DNA of 5,205 nt from an uncultured Lachnospiraceae bacterium (GTDB lineage: Bacteria; Bacillota_A; Clostridia; Lachnospirales; Lachnospiraceae): NCBI GenBank assembly GCA_910588595.1, contig CAJUQU010000290.1, positions 1 through 5,205 of the forward strand, given 5' to 3'. Shown piece by piece: positions 5,172 to 5,205 of this stretch (the stretch's first letter is position 1; each line of letters opens with the position of its first letter). Made by a program: the position numbers and the translations under genes. The notes beneath the pieces were generated by a model that searched no databases, was not told the DNA's origin, and was given only the letters and a program-made list of their open reading frames with translations.

Positions 5172-5205
5172 CTATAGTACCTTGAAAATTTTACACAAAA
5201 ATACT

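Noticed and set aside
1..5205. CRISPR arrays, tRNA or rRNA genes.
   Set aside because: No regularly spaced repeats, and no cloverleaf or rRNA-like conserved stretches, were seen on either strand.

Overview
The window looks like a contig end from a Firmicutes genome, most likely a gut or rumen clostridium of Lachnospiraceae type. This is inferred from strong GGAGG-type ribosome binding sites, a near-consensus sigma-A promoter, a BceB-like FtsX permease and a RelB/DinJ-RelE module; no taxonomic marker gene is present. All supported genes lie on the minus strand and are read from high to low coordinates. The first 38 bases are not biological: positions 5-38 are Illumina TruSeq read-2 adapter left on the contig end.

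Region 46-3876 (moderate GC) is one probable operon driven by a TTGACA-N16-TATACT promoter at 3849-3876. Its order is a six-helix membrane protein (3069-3725), a small winged-helix regulator (2777-3067, GTG start one base after the previous stop), a 10-helix FtsX-type ABC permease with a large extracytoplasmic domain (830-2659), and its ATPase (46-813). The transporter resembles BceAB-type peptide-antibiotic detoxification modules. In place of the usual BceRS two-component system there is a one-component regulator plus a membrane protein, and the permease precedes the ATPase. A perfect 8+8 palindrome at the predicted transcription start is a good autoregulatory operator candidate.

Region 3873-5205 is visibly AT-richer and looks like a decaying accessory island. 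It holds a truncated GHKL-ATPase pseudogene with an in-frame amber stop (3873-4163), which keeps its own extended -10 promoter and RBS. The -35 box of the ABC operon overlaps the pseudogene's 3' tail. Upstream is a RelB/DinJ antitoxin gene (4734-5036) followed by a RelE/ParE-type toxin gene (4250-4731). The toxin gene is split after codon 13 by a 165-bp palindromic MITE-like element (4528-4692) with a TA (or TTA) target duplication. Removing 167 bp restores a normal 104-codon toxin frame.

The most interesting points are the MITE-split toxin beside an intact antitoxin, the exactly centred palindrome architecture of that element, a possible shorter relative of it in the leader of the ABC operon, and the unusual wiring of the BceAB-like operon.
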